A stretch of DNA of 64,000 nt, taken from Agrococcus lahaulensis DSM 17612. Lineage in GTDB: Bacteria; Actinomycetota; Actinomycetes; Actinomycetales; Microbacteriaceae. The translations under genes were made by a program, and so were the position numbers. The stretch spans positions 434,001 to 498,000 of the forward strand of contig NZ_AULD01000006.1 of the NCBI RefSeq assembly GCF_000425105.1, written 5' to 3'. Below the pieces are notes generated by a model. The model saw only the letters and a list, made by a program, of their open reading frames with translations, was not told where the DNA came from and ran no database searches. Position 1 is the stretch's first letter. Each line of letters opens with the position of its first letter. This document shows, piece by piece, positions 35,586 to 48,002 of this stretch.

Positions 35586-36101
35586 TCAGGAGCTCTGCTT
35601 GAGCGCGCGCTCGCTGATGGACTTGCCGCCGCGGCCGATGGCCAGCAGGCCCGACTGCGCGATCTCCTTGATGCCGTACGGCTCGAGGAGCCGCAGCAGC
35701 GCCTGGCACTTCGGGGAGTCGCCCGTGACCTCGATCACGAGCGCATCGGTCGTGACGTCGACGACGCGCGCGCGGAAGAGCGTCGCGGCCTCGAGGATCT
35801 GCGACCTCGTCGAGTTGTCGACGCGCACCTTGATGAGCATGTGCTCGCGCTGCACCGACTGGGCCGGCTCGAGCTCGACGATCTTCACGACGTTGATGAG
35901 CTTGTTGAGCTGCTTCGTGACCTGCTCGAGCGGCAGGTCCTCGACGTCGACGACGGCGGTGATGCGGGACAGGCCCGGCACCTCGGTCTTGCCGACCGCG
36001 AGCGACTCGATGTTGAAGCCGCGGCGGGCGAACAGGCCCGCCACACGGGTCAGGAGGCCCGGCTTGTCCTCGACGAGGAGCGACAGGACGTGCGTGCTCA
36101 T
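35586..36101 (-). CDS. ilvN: Acetolactate synthase regulatory subunit
   Basis: A 171-residue protein with an N-terminal ACT domain (HVLSLLVEDKPGLLTRVAGL, RRGFNIESLAVGKTE) and the C-terminal ALS_ss domain (YGIKEIAQSGLLAIGRG). It stimulates IlvB and confers valine feedback. The ATG shares one base with the ilvB stop (TGATG). Confidence 0.96.
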   Translation of the reverse strand: MSTHVLSLLVEDKPGLLTRVAGLFARRGFNIESLAVGKTEVPGLSRITAVVDVEDLPLEQVTKQLNKLINVVKIVELEPAQSVQREHMLIKVRVDNSTRSQILEAATLFRARVVDVTTDALVIEVTGDSPKCQALLRLLEPYGIKEIAQSGLLAIGRGGKSISERALKQSS

Positions 36102-37888
36102 CACTCCTCCTCCCACACCGGGCTGTGCTCCTTGGCGTACTGCACGAAGGAGTTCGAGACGCCCTGCGGCACCATGGGCCACACCATCGCGTCCTTCGAG
36201 ACGATGAAGTCGATCACGACCGGTCGGTCGTTCGTCTCGAGCGCGAGCTTGATGGCCGGGTCGATCTCCTCCGGCTTCGTCACGCGGATCGCGAGGCAGC
36301 CGTAGGCCTCGCCGAGCTTGACGAAGTCGGGGATCATCTTCGCGTCGTCGCCGGTCTCGAGGTCGGTGAACGAGTGCCGGCCCTCGTAGAAGAGGCTCTG
36401 CCACTGCCGCACCATGCCGAGCGACGAGTTGTTGATGACCGCGACCTTGATCGGGATGTCGTTGAGCGTGCAGGTCGCGAGCTCCTGGTTGGTCATCTGG
36501 AAGCAGCCGTCGCCGTCGATCGCCCACACGACGCGCTCGGGCTCGGCGACCTTCGCGCCCATCGCGGCCGGCACGGCGTAGCCCATCGTGCCGGCGCCGC
36601 CGGAGTTGAGCCACGCGTTCGGGCGCTCGTACTGGATGAACTGCGCCGCCCACATCTGGTGCTGGCCGACGCCCGACGCGTAGATCGCCTCGGGGCCGGT
36701 GAGCTCGCCGATGCGCTGGATGACGTGCTGCGGCGAGAGCTTGCCGTCGCTCGGCTCGGGGAAGCCGAGCGGGAAGCGCTCCTGCAGTCCGTGCAGCCGC
36801 TCCCACCAGTCGGTGAGGTCGGGGCGCTCGTTCGCCGCGAGCTCCTGGAACGCGATCGAGAGGTCGCTCAGCACCTCGCGCACGTCGCCCACGATCGGCA
36901 CGTCGGCGGTGCGGATCTTCGAGATCTCGGCGGGGTCGACGTCGACGTGGATGACCTTCGCGTTCGGCGCGAACTCGGCGACCTTGCCGGTCACCCGGTC
37001 GTCGAAGCGAGCGCCGAGCGCGACGATGAGGTCGCACTCCTGGAACGCGAGCACCGCGGGGACCGTGCCGTGCATCCCGGGCATGCCGAGCTGCTGCGGG
37101 TGCGAGTCGGGGAAGGCGCCGCGCGCCATGAGCGTCGTCACGACCGGCGCCCCGGTCGACTCGGCGAACTCGAGCAGCTCCGCCGACGCCTTCGCGCGGA
37201 TGGCGCCGCCGCCGACGTAGAGCAGCGGGCGCTCGGAGCTCGCGAGCAGCTGCGCCGCGGCGGTGATCTGCTTGCCGTGCGCCTTGACGACCGGCCGGTA
37301 GCCGGGCAGGTCGACGCGATCGGGCCACACGAACGGCGCGGAGTCCTGCTGCGCGTCCTTCGTGATGTCGACGAGCACGGGGCCGGGACGACCCGTGGAT
37401 GCGATGTGGAACGCCGCGCGCAGCGCGCCCGGCACGTCCTCGGGGCGCGTGACCTGGAAGGTGTGCTTCGTGATGGGCATCACGATGCCGGTGATGTCGG
37501 CCTCCTGGAACGCATCCGTGCCGATGAGGTGGCTGAACACCTGGCCGGTGATCGCGACCATCGGGACCGAGTCCATGTAGGCGTCGGCGAGCGCGGTGAC
37601 GAGGTTCGTCGCGCCCGGACCGCTCGTCGCGAGGCACACGCCGACCCGGCCGGTCGCGGCCGCGTAGCCCTCGGCGGCGTGGCCGCCGCCCTGCTCGTGG
37701 CGCACGAGGATGTGACGGATGGCCGACTGCTGCATGAGCTCGTCGTAGAAGGGGATGATCGCGCCGCCGGGGATGCCGAAGACGTCGGTGACGCCGAGCA
37801 GCTCGAGCGACTTGAGGACGGCTCCCGAGCCGGTGAGGGTCGGGGGCTCGGCGCTGCGCGGCGGCGCAGGCCTGGCGGTGATGGGCAT
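36101..37888 (-). CDS. ilvB: Acetolactate synthase catalytic subunit
   Basis: A 595-residue thiamine-diphosphate enzyme. It shows [14 protein letters not shown], the catalytic glutamate in [16 protein letters not shown], an FAD-binding middle domain and the ThDP motif [15 protein letters not shown] with ending NNSSLG. It condenses pyruvate, alone or with 2-oxobutyrate. It follows ilvD by 29 bp and is coupled to ilvN. No leader-peptide attenuator was recognised in the short gap. Confidence 0.96.
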   Translation of the reverse strand: MPITARPAPPRSAEPPTLTGSGAVLKSLELLGVTDVFGIPGGAIIPFYDELMQQSAIRHILVRHEQGGGHAAEGYAAATGRVGVCLATSGPGATNLVTALADAYMDSVPMVAITGQVFSHLIGTDAFQEADITGIVMPITKHTFQVTRPEDVPGALRAAFHIASTGRPGPVLVDITKDAQQDSAPFVWPDRVDLPGYRPVVKAHGKQITAAAQLLASSERPLLYVGGGAIRAKASAELLEFAESTGAPVVTTLMARGAFPDSHPQQLGMPGMHGTVPAVLAFQECDLIVALGARFDDRVTGKVAEFAPNAKVIHVDVDPAEISKIRTADVPIVGDVREVLSDLSIAFQELAANERPDLTDWWERLHGLQERFPLGFPEPSDGKLSPQHVIQRIGELTGPEAIYASGVGQHQMWAAQFIQYERPNAWLNSGGAGTMGYAVPAAMGAKVAEPERVVWAIDGDGCFQMTNQELATCTLNDIPIKVAVINNSSLGMVRQWQSLFYEGRHSFTDLETGDDAKMIPDFVKLGEAYGCLAIRVTKPEEIDPAIKLALETNDRPVVIDFIVSKDAMVWPMVPQGVSNSFVQYAKEHSPVWEEE

Positions 37889-37917
37889 GGCTCTCCTGGC
37901 TGCTGACGGACGTGTCG

Positions 37918-39615
37918 TCAGCCCGTGACGGCTCCGCGAGCGGCGGACTGCACGAGACGGGCGTACTTGGCGAGGACTCCGCGCGAGTAGCGCGGGGGCA
38001 GCGGCTCCCAGCCCTCACGCCGGGAGGCGAGCTCTGCCTCGTCGACGATCAGGTCAAGCGAGCGAGCGGCGATGTCGACCCTGATGCGGTCTCCGTCGCG
38101 CACGAAGGCGATCGGACCGGAGTCGACCGCCTCAGGGGCGATGTGGCCGATGCACAGGCCGGTTGTGCCGCCTGAGAATCTGCCGTCCGTCAACAGTAGT
38201 ACATCGCGGCCGAGCCCAGCGCCCTTGATGGCGGCGGTGATCGCGAGCATCTCGCGCATGCCGGGGCCGCCCTTCGGGCCCTCGTAGCGGATGACGACGA
38301 CGTCTCCCGCGCGGATCTCGCCGTTCGTGAGCGCGTCCATCGCGGCGCGCTCGCGGTCGAACACGCGCGCGGGGCCCTCGAAGACCTCGGCGTCGAAGCC
38401 GGCCGTCTTGACGACGGCGCCCTCGGGCGCGAGCGAGCCGTCGAGGATCGTGAGGCCGCCGGTCGCGTGAATGGGGTCGTCGAGCGCGCGCACGACGGTG
38501 CCGTCGATCGGCGCCGGGTCGAGCTCGGCGAGGTTCTCGGCGAGCGTGCGGCCCGTGACGGTCAGCGCGTCGCCGTGCAGCAGGCCCGCGTCGAGGAGCG
38601 CCTTCATCACGACCGGCATGCCGCCGACGCGGTCGAAGTCCTGCGCGACGTAGGCGCCGAAGGGCTTGACGTCGGCGAGGTGCGGCGAGCGCGCGCCGAT
38701 GCGGCGGAAGTCCTCGAGGTCGAGCTCGACCTGCGCCTCGTGCGCGATCGCGAGCAGGTGGAGCACCGCGTTCGTCGAGCCGCCGAGCACCATGGCGACG
38801 GTGATGGCGTTCTCGAACGCCTCCTTCGTGAGGATGTCGCGGGCGGTGATGCCGCGGCGGAGGAGCTCGACGACCGCCTCGCCCGAGCGGCGGGCGTAGT
38901 AGTCGCGGCGGCGGTCGGCCGACAGCGGCGTCGACGAGCCGGGGAGGCTCATGCCGAGCGCTTCGGCGATGCACGCCATCGTGTTGGCCGTGTACATGCC
39001 GCCGCACGCGCCCTCGCCGGGCGCGAATCCGCACTCGATGCGGTGCAGGTCCTCGGCCGAGATCTTGCCGGCCTTGTATGCGCCGACGGCCTCGAAGGAG
39101 TCGATGATCGTCATCGACTGCGGGATGGTGCCGTCGCTGAGCTTCGCGAAGCCCGGCGCGATCGAGCCGGCGTAGACGAAGACGCTCGCGAGGTCGAGCC
39201 GCGCGGCGGCCATGAGCATGCCGGGGAGCGACTTGTCGCAGCCCGCGAGCAGCACGGTGCCGTCGAGGCGCTCGGCGTTCACGACGACCTCGACGGAGTC
39301 GGCGATGACCTCGCGGCTCACGAGCGAGAAGTGCATGCCCTCGTGGCCCATCGAGATGCCGTCCGAGACCGAGACGGTGCCGAACTGCAGCGGGTAGCCC
39401 CCGCCCGCGTGCACGCCCTCCTTCGACGAGCGCGCGAGGCGGTCGAGCGAGAGGTTGCACGGCGTGATCTCGTTCCACGAGCTCGCGATGCCGATCTGGG
39501 GCTTCTCCCAGTCGCCGTCGCCCATGCCGACGGCCCGCAGCATCCCTCGGCTCGTCGTGGCCTCGACGCCGTCCGTGACGGCGCGCGAGCGCGGCTTGAT
39601 GTCGATCTCAGGCAT
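37918..39615 (-). CDS. ilvD: Dihydroxy-acid dehydratase
   Basis: A 565-residue [Fe-S]-dependent dehydratase. Cluster cysteines are visible in [11 protein letters not shown] and in [29 protein letters not shown] and the C-terminal [15 protein letters not shown] are conserved. It converts dihydroxy acids to the oxo-acids for valine and isoleucine. As the first gene it is divergent from the TIM-barrel gene at 39701. Confidence 0.96.
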   Translation of the reverse strand: MPEIDIKPRSRAVTDGVEATTSRGMLRAVGMGDGDWEKPQIGIASSWNEITPCNLSLDRLARSSKEGVHAGGGYPLQFGTVSVSDGISMGHEGMHFSLVSREVIADSVEVVVNAERLDGTVLLAGCDKSLPGMLMAAARLDLASVFVYAGSIAPGFAKLSDGTIPQSMTIIDSFEAVGAYKAGKISAEDLHRIECGFAPGEGACGGMYTANTMACIAEALGMSLPGSSTPLSADRRRDYYARRSGEAVVELLRRGITARDILTKEAFENAITVAMVLGGSTNAVLHLLAIAHEAQVELDLEDFRRIGARSPHLADVKPFGAYVAQDFDRVGGMPVVMKALLDAGLLHGDALTVTGRTLAENLAELDPAPIDGTVVRALDDPIHATGGLTILDGSLAPEGAVVKTAGFDAEVFEGPARVFDRERAAMDALTNGEIRAGDVVVIRYEGPKGGPGMREMLAITAAIKGAGLGRDVLLLTDGRFSGGTTGLCIGHIAPEAVDSGPIAFVRDGDRIRVDIAARSLDLIVDEAELASRREGWEPLPPRYSRGVLAKYARLVQSAARGAVTG

Positions 39616-39700
39616 GGCCCGATCCTACGCCGCGAGGGATGTCAGATCAGCGCCGCGGCCGCTGCCTGGAACGCGGCACTCACCCGGAGGGTCTACCGTC

Positions 39701-40552
39701 GTGACCATGATCACGGTGGGGCTGAGCACGATCTCCGTCTTCCCCAAGGGCGTCGAGGACGGCTTCCGCCTGTCGGCCGAGGCCGGCTACGACGGCGTCG
39801 AGGTGATGGTCACGACCGACGCGAAGACGCGCAGCCCCGAGCGGCTGCTCGAGCTCTCGGCGCAGTACGAGCAGCCGATCATGGCGATCCACGCGCCCGT
39901 CGTGCTGCTGACGACGTTCGTGTGGGGCCGCGACCCGTTCGTGAAGCTCGACCGCTCGGCCGAGCTCGCCGTCGCCGTCGGCGCGCCGACGGTCGTCGTG
40001 CATCCGCCGTTCCGCTGGCAGGGCAAGTACGCGCGCACGTTCGAGGATGCGGTGCGGCAGACCGAGCGGAAGCACGGCGTCGAGGTCGCGGTCGAGAACA
40101 TGTTCCCGTGGGCCGCGGGCGGCATCGACCGGCAGGCGTACCTGCCTGGCATCGACCCGAGCGAGATGGACGTCGAGCACGCGACCCTCGACTTCTCGCA
40201 CTGCGCGCTCGCGAAGCGCGACTCGATGGAGCTCGCGCTCGACCTCGGCGACCGCTTGCGGCACCTCCACCTCACCGACGGGGTCGCGGCCGAGGGCGGG
40301 CGCATCTTCGACGAGCACCTCCTGCCGGGCCGCGGCAACGAGCCCGTCGCGGAGGTGCTGCGCATGCTCGCCGAGCGGCGATGGACGGGGCAGGTCGTCG
40401 CCGAGATCAAGACCCGCTACGCCCGCAACGAGCGCGAGCGGCTCCGGATGCTCACCGAGACGCTCGAGTTCGCGCGCGAGCACCTCGCGGTCGATGCGTC
40501 GGCGGACGCCGCCGACGACGCCAGGTCCGCCGCGGATCCCGCCCAGCCGTAG
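39701..40552 (+). CDS. Sugar-phosphate isomerase/epimerase-like TIM-barrel protein
   Basis: A 283-residue AP-endonuclease-2/xylose-isomerase-like barrel. It shows GLSTISVFP, AGYDGVEVMV, a metal ligand His in VVHPPFRWQ, VAVENMFPW (Glu), LDFSHCALA (Asp, His), RHLHLTDG and VAEIKTRY. The GTG at 39701 has GGAGGG nine bases upstream; an in-frame ATG follows two codons later. The substrate is unknown. It is divergent from ilvD and convergent with the acyl-CoA ligase. Confidence 0.82.
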   Translation: MTMITVGLSTISVFPKGVEDGFRLSAEAGYDGVEVMVTTDAKTRSPERLLELSAQYEQPIMAIHAPVVLLTTFVWGRDPFVKLDRSAELAVAVGAPTVVVHPPFRWQGKYARTFEDAVRQTERKHGVEVAVENMFPWAAGGIDRQAYLPGIDPSEMDVEHATLDFSHCALAKRDSMELALDLGDRLRHLHLTDGVAAEGGRIFDEHLLPGRGNEPVAEVLRMLAERRWTGQVVAEIKTRYARNERERLRMLTETLEFAREHLAVDASADAADDARSAADPAQP

Positions 40553-40560
40553 CGCGCGCG

Positions 40561-42248
<1,688 letters not shown>

Positions 42249-42252
<4 letters not shown>

Positions 42253-44432
42253 GCGCTCGCCGGCGCCAGGCTATCGAGCGCCCTGATGCGCTCGGCCGTT
42301 TCCCGCCTGCGCATCGACCGCACGGCGAGCAGCGACGCGAGCAGCCCGATCGCGAGGAAGAGCACGAGCATCGCGATCGAGCCGCCCGACCAGCCCGAGC
42401 CCGCTGCCGCCGCGACGAGCGCGTCGACGGCGTGCGTCATCGGCAGCGCGGGAGCGATCGACGCGAAGGCGGAGCCGAGCACGTCGCGCGGCAGCACGCC
42501 GCCCGCGGCGACCGCCTGGAGCGCGAGCAGCACGAGCGAGACGACGGCACCCACCGGCCCGAGCCACGCGGTGAGCGCGAGGTTCGCGAGCGTCGCGACC
42601 GCGCCGAGGAGCACCGAGACGGTGAGCGTGATGGGCAGCGCCGACCACGCGACGCCGCCGACCGCGTGCACGACGAGCGCCGCGAGCACCGCCTGCAGCG
42701 CGACGATCCACGCGGAGCGCACGAGCAGCGCGGCGAGCACGCGGCCGTCGGTCTCGGCCGACGCCGCCACGCGGCGGGCCGAGCGCGCCATGACGAGCAC
42801 GAGCGCGAGCGCCCCGAGCCACAGCCCGATCGGCACGGCGAGCGAGCCGACGCGCGCCTCGCCGCTCGGGAGCGCGCGGCGCTCCTCGAGCTCGAAGCCG
42901 ACGGGATTCGTCGCGACGTCGGCGAGGTCGTCGAGCTCGCGCTCGCTCAGCTGCGGGAGCGCCTCGACGCCCTGCCGGAGGCCGTCGCCGAGCTCGCGGG
43001 CACCGTCGCCGAGCTCGTCCGCGCCGGACTGCGCGGAGCGCGTGCCCGTTGCGAGCTGGCCGACTCCGGAGCCGAGGTCGCCGAGCCCGGCGGCGAGCTC
43101 GTCGGCACCGCCGGCGAGCTGCGAGGCGCCGGAGACCGAAGCGCCGAAGCCGCCGTCGAGCTGCGAGAGCCCGGTCGCGAGCTGCGAGGCGCCCGAGCGG
43201 AGCGCCGGCGAACCCGCCGAGGCCTGTGCCGCCCCGTCGGCGAGCTGCGCGGCGCCGTCGCGGAGCGGCGCGCCGCCCGCGACGAGCTGCTCGGCTGCGG
43301 TGTCGAGCGCCGAGAGGTCGGCGGTCGCCGCGAGCAGGCCGGCGGTGAGCTCGCCGCTGATGTCCTGCTGCGAGAGATGCCCGAGCGCGCCCGCGAGCTG
43401 CTGCGCCTGGGCGAGCGCAGCGGGATCGGTCGCGGGGTCGGCCTGCAGCGCGTCGAGGAGCGTTGCCGCGAGCGCGGCCTGGCCGTCGAGCGCCGCCTCG
43501 AGGTCGTCGATGCCGCCTGCCTCGGCGGCGCCGCCGAGCCCGGCGCGCAGCTCGTCGCCGGCTTGCTGCACGCCGCGCGCGAACTGCTCGGCGCCGTCGG
43601 TGTAGGCGTCGACGCCGTCGCTGAGCGACCTCGCGCCTTCGGCGAGCGCGTCGACGCCGCCGGTGTAGTCGTCGAGGCCGTCGCGCAGCTGCGCCGCGCC
43701 GCTCGAGAGCTGACCGATGCCGGCGTCGGCGCCCCCGAGCCCGGTCGCGAGCTGCCGCGCGCCGTCGGCGAGCTGGTCGGCGCCGTCCCGTGCGGAGCCC
43801 GCGCCGGTGCCGAGCTGATCGAGGCCGTCGGCGAGGTCCCCGAGCCCCGACTCGAGCTCCCCGCCTCCCGCGCCGAGCGCATCCGCCCCGTCGGCCGCCG
43901 TGCCGAGCTGCTCGCCGAGCGTGCCGAGGCCCCCGTAGAGGCCCGAGATGAAGCCGCTCGTGACGACGTCGCCGAACGAGGCGACGATCGACTCGCCCGT
44001 CTCGCTCGCGAGGCTCGTCGCGAGCCCGCTCGAGGCGGCGTCGGTGACGATCTCGATGCCGGCCTGCCGCGGGTCGTCGCCCTGCAGGCTCAGGACGCGC
44101 TCCGAGAAGTCCTCCGGGATCGTGACGACGGCGCGCACGTCACCCTCCGCGAGCGCCTCCTCGGCGTCCTCGGCGTTCAGGATGCGGAACTCGAAGCCGT
44201 CCTCCTCGTCGCCGACGAGGTCGGTGACGACCTGCCGGCCGGCGAACATGACCGACTCGGTGCCGTCCTCGGCGGTCGTCGTGAGCATGCGGTCGCTGTT
44301 GACGACGGCTGCGGGCACGTCGCGGTCGCCGTCGAGGGCGGGGCCGATCGACCACGCCGCGAGCGCGGCGACGGCGAAGGGCGTGACGGCCGCCGTCGTG
44401 AGGGCGACGGCCTTCTTGAGCGAGGTGGTCAT
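42249..44432 (-). CDS. YhgE/Pip-family membrane protein
   Basis: A 727-residue protein. The N-terminal membrane helix (AVTPFAVAALAAWSI) is followed by the family's SxxMLTTTAEDG region and a long extracytoplasmic stretch, residues about 175-490. That stretch is made of repeated short units with the pattern (S/G)-x-x-x-L-x-x-G (for example DQLADGARQLATGL, DALAEGARSLSDGV, SQLAGGADELAAGL), typical of Pip/YhgE coiled coils. About six membrane helices close the protein, resembling an ABC-2 permease. Such proteins are linked to export or to phage/ESX surface functions. Its ATG overlaps the MMPL stop by four bases. Confidence 0.88.
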
Positions 44433-47350
44433 CGGTCTGCTCCCGTGGTCGCGAGCGCCTCGGTGGGCGGGTCGTCCGGCTCCGCGCCGGTGGCTGCGGT
44501 GGACGCGGCGGATGCGGCTTCGGCGGCGAGGCGGTCCTCCTCGGCCGCGTCGGCGGGCTCGACATCGATCGCGGCGCGGCCGTGCGCCTCCGGCGCGGCC
44601 TCGCTCGTGACGATCGTGGTGTCGGGCCCCATGAGGCGCGCCGCGACGCCCGCGGCGCCGGTCGGCGCGCCGGCGGCGGCGTCGATCCACACGAGGCTCG
44701 GGCTGCGCAGGGCCGCGGTCGCGAGCAGCACCGCGGCCCGCTCGAGCGGCGTCAGGCGCGAGAGCGGCGCGGCGGCGTCGATCGGCGCGCCGAGCGCCTC
44801 GGCGGCGCGATCGACGAGCGCCTCCGCCCGGCGGTCGAGCACGGGCCCGGGCGCGAAGGGGCTGCGGAGCGCGAGCGCGGCTCGCGCGGCCTGCTGCGCC
44901 GACTCGACGTGCCCGTCGAGGTCGACGATCGCGACGCGGCCCCGGATGGTCGCGACGTCGCCCGGCAGCGCGGCGCCGCCGAGCTGCGCGCGACCGGCCG
45001 CGTCGACGTCGCCGACGAGGGCGTGCGCGAGCCGCTGGCGGTCGGCGAAGGCGCCGCCGAGCCGCACGACCGCGCCGCGCGGGGCGGTGAGCGTCCACGA
45101 CGCGTCCCCCGGCTGCCGCCAGTCCACCTCGGGACGGAAGCGCTCGAGCGCGAGGTGGCCTCCCGCATCCGCCGCCCACGACAGCGCTTCGCGGTGCCGG
45201 CCGAGGGCCTCGCCCTCGACGTCCATCTCGGGCATCGCGCGGTCGAGCCAGCGCGGCAGCCACCACGCGCGCTCCCCCATGAGCGTCATGAGCGCGGGGA
45301 TGAGCGTCATGCGCACGAGGAACGCGTCGACCGCGACGCCGACGGCGAGGCCGAGCGCGATGGCCTTGATCATCGCCATGCCCTCGGGCACGAAGGCGAA
45401 GAAGACGAAGAACATGATGAGCGCGGCGGCGGTGACCACTCGAGCGTTCGCCGCGAAGCCGTGGCGGACGGCGCTCACGGCGTCGTGGCCGTGCGCGTGA
45501 GCCTCGCGCATGCCCGAGACGAGGAACATCTGGTAGTCCATCGCGAGGCCGAAGAGCACCGCCATGAGCAGCACGGGCATGAACGACAGGATCGGCCCGG
45601 GCTCGGCATGCAGGAGCTCGATGCCCCAGCCCCACTGCATGACCGCGACGACGACGCCGAAGGCGGCGAGCACCGAGCCGATGAAGCCGAGCGCGGCGGT
45701 CACGGGCACGAGGATCGAGCGGAAGACGAGCATGAGCAGCACGATCGCGAGCGAGACGACGACGATGCCGAAGGGCAGCAGCGCGTCCTGCAGCCGCTGC
45801 GAGACGTCGATCTGCACGGCCGTCGCGCCCGTGACGGCGATCGCGGTGCCGTGCTCCTCCTCGAGCGCGGGGGCGGCGTCGCGGATGGCCCGCACGACGT
45901 CGGCGGTCGCGGGGTCGGCGGGACCGGTCTCGGCGATCACCTGCACGATCGCGGTGTCGACCGTCTCGTCGGGGAAGGCGCTGCCGATGCGCTCGACGCC
46001 GGGGATCTCGGCGAGGTCGTCGGCGAGCGCCTCGAGCACCGGCAGCACGTCGGTGACCTGCGTGATGTCGGCCATCACGACGAGCGGGCCGGTGACGCCC
46101 TCGCCGAAGCCCTCCTGGAGCGTGTCGTAGGCGATGCGCTGCGTCGAGCCCTGCGCCTCGCGGCCGTTGTCGGGCAGTGCGAGCTCGAGGCTCGCGGCGG
46201 GGATGGCGGCGACGCCCACGATGGCGAGCACGCCGACGACGGCGAGCCACGGGCGCTTCGTGATGCCGGTGACCCAGCGCATGCCGAGCGTCGGCCGCTC
46301 GTCGACGTCGCGCTCGGCGAGCCGCGCTGCGCGGCTGCCGGGCTTCGGCCGGAGCCGCTCGCCGAGCAGCGCCATGATCGCGGGCAGGAGCGTGACGGCG
46401 GCGGCCACGGCGATCATGACCGAGATCGCGGCGCCGATGCCCATGATCGAGAGGAACGGGATGCCGACGATCAGGAGGCCCGCGAGGGCGACGACGACCG
46501 TGAGCCCCGCGAAGAGCACCGCGGTGCCCGCGGTGCCGACCGCGAGGGAGCCGGACTCGACCACGCCCATGCCGCGAGCGAGCTGCGAGCGGTGCTTCGA
46601 GAGGATGAAGAGCGCGTAGTCGATGCCGACGGCGAGGCCGATCATGAGCGCCATGAGCGGCGCGGAGTTCGAGACCGTCACGAGCGCCGAGGCGCCGAGC
46701 ACGCCGCCCATCGTGATGCCCACGCCGACGAGCGCGGTGATGAGCGGGAGCCCGGCGGTCAGCAGCGACCAGAAGGTGACGAACAGCACGATGCCGGCGA
46801 AGAGCACGCCGACGCCCTCCACCCAGGAGATGGGCACGCTCGAGGCCTGGAAGACCTGGCCGCCGAACTCGACCGTCAAGCCCGTCTCGCGCGGCGCATC
46901 CGCCGTCGCGACGAGCTCGTCGAGGCCGGCGGGGGTGCCGCCGGCGTCGCGCGGCTCGAACTGCACCTGCGCGTAGGCGATGCGGCCGTCGTCGGAGATC
47001 TGGTCGGCCGCGTACTCGTCCCACGGCGCGACGGCAGTCGCGATGCCGTCGATCGCGGCGATCTCGTCGACCTGCCGCTCGATCGCGTCGCGGTGCTGCT
47101 CGATCGAGTCGCCCTCGGGCGCCTCGTAGACGACCTGCACCGCGGCACCCGCGACTTGCGGGAAGACGCTGCCGAGGCGGTCGAGCGCCTCTTGCGACTC
47201 GGTGCCGGGGATGTCGAACGACTCCTGCATGTCGGGGCCGAGCGCGAAGGCGCCGCCGAGCACGGCCGCGACGGCGATGAGCCAGGCGACGATGACGAGG
47301 CGCGCGCGGCGCATCGATGCTGCGCCGATGCGGGAGAGCCACGTGGCCAT
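44429..47350 (-). CDS. MMPL/RND transporter with degenerate ABC-ATPase-like C-terminal domain
   Basis: A 973-residue protein. Residues 1-705 are an ordinary MMPL exporter: two sets of helices, GLAVGIDYALFILSKHRSQL and FGLAMDYQMFLVSGMREAH in the conserved halves, and two periplasmic loops. Residues about 735-925 look like a worn-out ABC nucleotide-binding domain: RGAVVRLGGAFADRQRLAHA at the Walker A position (no GKS/T), LSRLTPLERAAVLLATAAL at the LSGGQ position, and SLVWIDAAAG at Walker B (Asp but no Glu). It cannot be expected to hydrolyse ATP. It sits between its TetR regulator and a YhgE permease-like gene, coupled to both. Confidence 0.88.
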   Translation of the reverse strand: MATWLSRIGAASMRRARLVIVAWLIAVAAVLGGAFALGPDMQESFDIPGTESQEALDRLGSVFPQVAGAAVQVVYEAPEGDSIEQHRDAIERQVDEIAAIDGIATAVAPWDEYAADQISDDGRIAYAQVQFEPRDAGGTPAGLDELVATADAPRETGLTVEFGGQVFQASSVPISWVEGVGVLFAGIVLFVTFWSLLTAGLPLITALVGVGITMGGVLGASALVTVSNSAPLMALMIGLAVGIDYALFILSKHRSQLARGMGVVESGSLAVGTAGTAVLFAGLTVVVALAGLLIVGIPFLSIMGIGAAISVMIAVAAAVTLLPAIMALLGERLRPKPGSRAARLAERDVDERPTLGMRWVTGITKRPWLAVVGVLAIVGVAAIPAASLELALPDNGREAQGSTQRIAYDTLQEGFGEGVTGPLVVMADITQVTDVLPVLEALADDLAEIPGVERIGSAFPDETVDTAIVQVIAETGPADPATADVVRAIRDAAPALEEEHGTAIAVTGATAVQIDVSQRLQDALLPFGIVVVSLAIVLLMLVFRSILVPVTAALGFIGSVLAAFGVVVAVMQWGWGIELLHAEPGPILSFMPVLLMAVLFGLAMDYQMFLVSGMREAHAHGHDAVSAVRHGFAANARVVTAAALIMFFVFFAFVPEGMAMIKAIALGLAVGVAVDAFLVRMTLIPALMTLMGERAWWLPRWLDRAMPEMDVEGEALGRHREALSWAADAGGHLALERFRPEVDWRQPGDASWTLTAPRGAVVRLGGAFADRQRLAHALVGDVDAAGRAQLGGAALPGDVATIRGRVAIVDLDGHVESAQQAARAALALRSPFAPGPVLDRRAEALVDRAAEALGAPIDAAAPLSRLTPLERAAVLLATAALRSPSLVWIDAAAGAPTGAAGVAARLMGPDTTIVTSEAAPEAHGRAAIDVEPADAAEEDRLAAEAASAASTAATGAEPDDPPTEALATTGADR

Positions 47351-47922
47351 CAGCGGATCCTCTCGAGGGACTGGGGCTGCGGGAGGCACAGCTCGAGGAG
47401 CGTGTCGATGAAGATCTCGCGCATCTCGGCGGGGTCGACGTGCTCGCGCTCGTCGTCGAGCCCATCGCCGAGGATGAAGGCGACGCCCGCGAGGCCGATC
47501 GAGACGCGCGTGAGCACGCGAGCGCTCGGGGCCTCCTGGACGAGGGTGCTCGCGATCTCGTCGACGAGCGCGTTGGCGCGGCCGATGACGGGCACGTCGC
47601 GGAGCGCGCCGCGCTGGGTGACGAAGACCGAGACCGCGGCGCTGTGGGCCATGAGGACGTCGACGAAGCCGGTCGCGAGCGCCGGGATCGCCTCGAGCTT
47701 GTCGGGGCCGGTCTGCGGGAGCGCCGCGACGAGCGCCGACATCGCGTCGATCGCGGGCTGCATCGCGGCCTCGAGCAGCGCCTCCTTCGACTCGAAGTGG
47801 TAGAGCACCGACGACTTCGAGGTGCCGACGTCGTCGGCGATCTGCTGGATCGAGCTGCCGAGGTATCCCGTGCGGGCGAAGCGCTCGAGCGCCGCCTGCA
47901 GGATCGTGTCGCGAGTGGTCAC
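47350..47922 (-). CDS. TetR-family regulator of the MMPL-YhgE operon
   Basis: A 190-residue regulator with the helix-turn-helix at residues about 5-50 (DTILQAALERFARTGYLG, IQQIADDVGTSKSSVLYHF) and an all-helical C-terminal domain. The GTG at 47920-47922 starts the operon; its stop shares one base with the MMPL start. Two identical palindromes lie just upstream (47938-47970), indicating autoregulation of the whole unit. Confidence 0.9.
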   Translation of the reverse strand: MTTRDTILQAALERFARTGYLGSSIQQIADDVGTSKSSVLYHFESKEALLEAAMQPAIDAMSALVAALPQTGPDKLEAIPALATGFVDVLMAHSAAVSVFVTQRGALRDVPVIGRANALVDEIASTLVQEAPSARVLTRVSIGLAGVAFILGDGLDDEREHVDPAEMREIFIDTLLELCLPQPQSLERIR

Positions 47923-47937
47923 GAGCGACCATCGTAC

Positions 47938-47970
47938 TGACCGATCGGTCAGAGCTTGACCGATCGGTCA
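47938..47970. promoter_or_regulatory. Tandem perfect TetR operators
   Basis: TGACCGATCGGTCA occurs exactly twice, at 47938-47951 and 47957-47970, 19 bp centre to centre and 16 bp from the TetR start. Each copy is a perfect 14-bp palindrome. Two dimers could bind side by side. Confidence 0.8.
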
Positions 47971-48002
47971 GCGAGGAGGCTGAGCTCGGCGTGGCTGGCG
48001 GA

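Noticed and set aside
37889-37917. An attenuator or T-box before ilvB
   Set aside because: The 29-bp gap is too short for a leader peptide or T-box; nor was such a structure recognised upstream of ilvD.
44582-47803. A 1073-residue forward open frame antisense to MMPL
   Set aside because: It is the His/Arg/Asp-rich shadow of the conserved MMPL coding frame.
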